Below are positions 39,432 to 39,450 of a stretch of 39,450 nucleotides of DNA, in pieces. This DNA is from Candidatus Cloacimonadota bacterium (GTDB lineage: Bacteria > Cloacimonadota > Cloacimonadia > Cloacimonadales > TCS61): assembly GCA_021108315.1 (NCBI GenBank), contig JAIORE010000223.1, positions 1 to 39,450 of the forward strand. The letters run 5' to 3'. Position numbers and translations under genes: made by a program. Each line of letters starts with the position of its first letter. Position 1 is the stretch's first letter. The notes beneath the pieces are model-generated. The model did no database searches. It was not told where the DNA came from and saw only the letters and a list, made by a program, of their open reading frames with translations.

Positions 39432-39450
39432 ACTCTTAAAGTTTGACTTT

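Overview
The window is AT-rich bacterial DNA. Four consecutive secreted proteins end in the C-terminal sorting domain seen in type IX-like export (NYPNPFNPSTT, then a SGIYLYKLK...KKMILMK ending). Together with GEVED, lamin-tail and carboxypeptidase-regulatory-like secreted modules, an lpxH-like gene (Gram-negative envelope) and very many short dispersed palindromes, this suggests a member of the Fibrobacteres-Chlorobi-Bacteroidetes neighbourhood, most likely Cloacimonadota (Cloacimonetes). The assignment is inferred from protein style; no rRNA is present.

Layout. 1-2729 (-): 5'-terminal 909 codons of a large secreted multidomain protein. 3349-5902: accessory patch with an AAA/DUF4143 ATPase, a VapBC toxin-antitoxin pair, a second fragment of the ATPase 3' end, and several repeat families. 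6043-6462 (-): Rrf2-type Fe-S regulator. 6737-12987 (-): three-gene carbohydrate cluster of secreted (alpha/alpha)6 glycosidase-like protein, galactokinase and cytosolic glycosidase-like protein. 13205-13965 (-): broken outer-membrane beta-barrel gene. 13999-14093 (-): selenocysteine tRNA, divergent from selB (14535-16457, +). 16492-20111 (+): UPF0175/DUF3368 toxin-antitoxin pair, DUF4159 protein, LpxH-like phosphoesterase and two exported cyclophilins, closed by a clear terminator. 20272-26538 (-): four secreted proteins with the sorting tail, one carrying a duplicated Cys/His motif unit. 26888-31066 (-): Ser/Thr-kinase/TPR/GAF/sigma-54-activator fusion. 31405-37640 (-): SiaA-like PP2C phosphatase, SiaB kinase, SiaC phosphoprotein, class III adenylate cyclase, DUF3795 and DUF362 ferredoxin-like protein. 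38250-39398 (-): decayed second Sia module that keeps an intact siaC.

The strongest candidate for a poorly described system is the Sia-type partner switch at 32795-37640. The usual diguanylate cyclase output (SiaD) is replaced by a class III nucleotidyl cyclase with adenylate-cyclase specificity residues. By analogy with Pseudomonas SiaABCD, the SpoIIE phosphatase and SiaB kinase would set the phosphorylation of SiaC at the conserved Thr, and free SiaC would control the cyclase through its N-terminal helical stalk, giving cAMP instead of c-di-GMP. Second is a secreted protein (20272-21999) with two copies of a C-x12-CxxC-x27-HxxxH unit at exactly the same spacing.

Repeats are unusually dense. 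Palindromic or mobile short elements lie between most operons. One pair sits inside a reading frame and has added residues to a sorting domain; another overlaps the 5' end of the kinase-activator gene.
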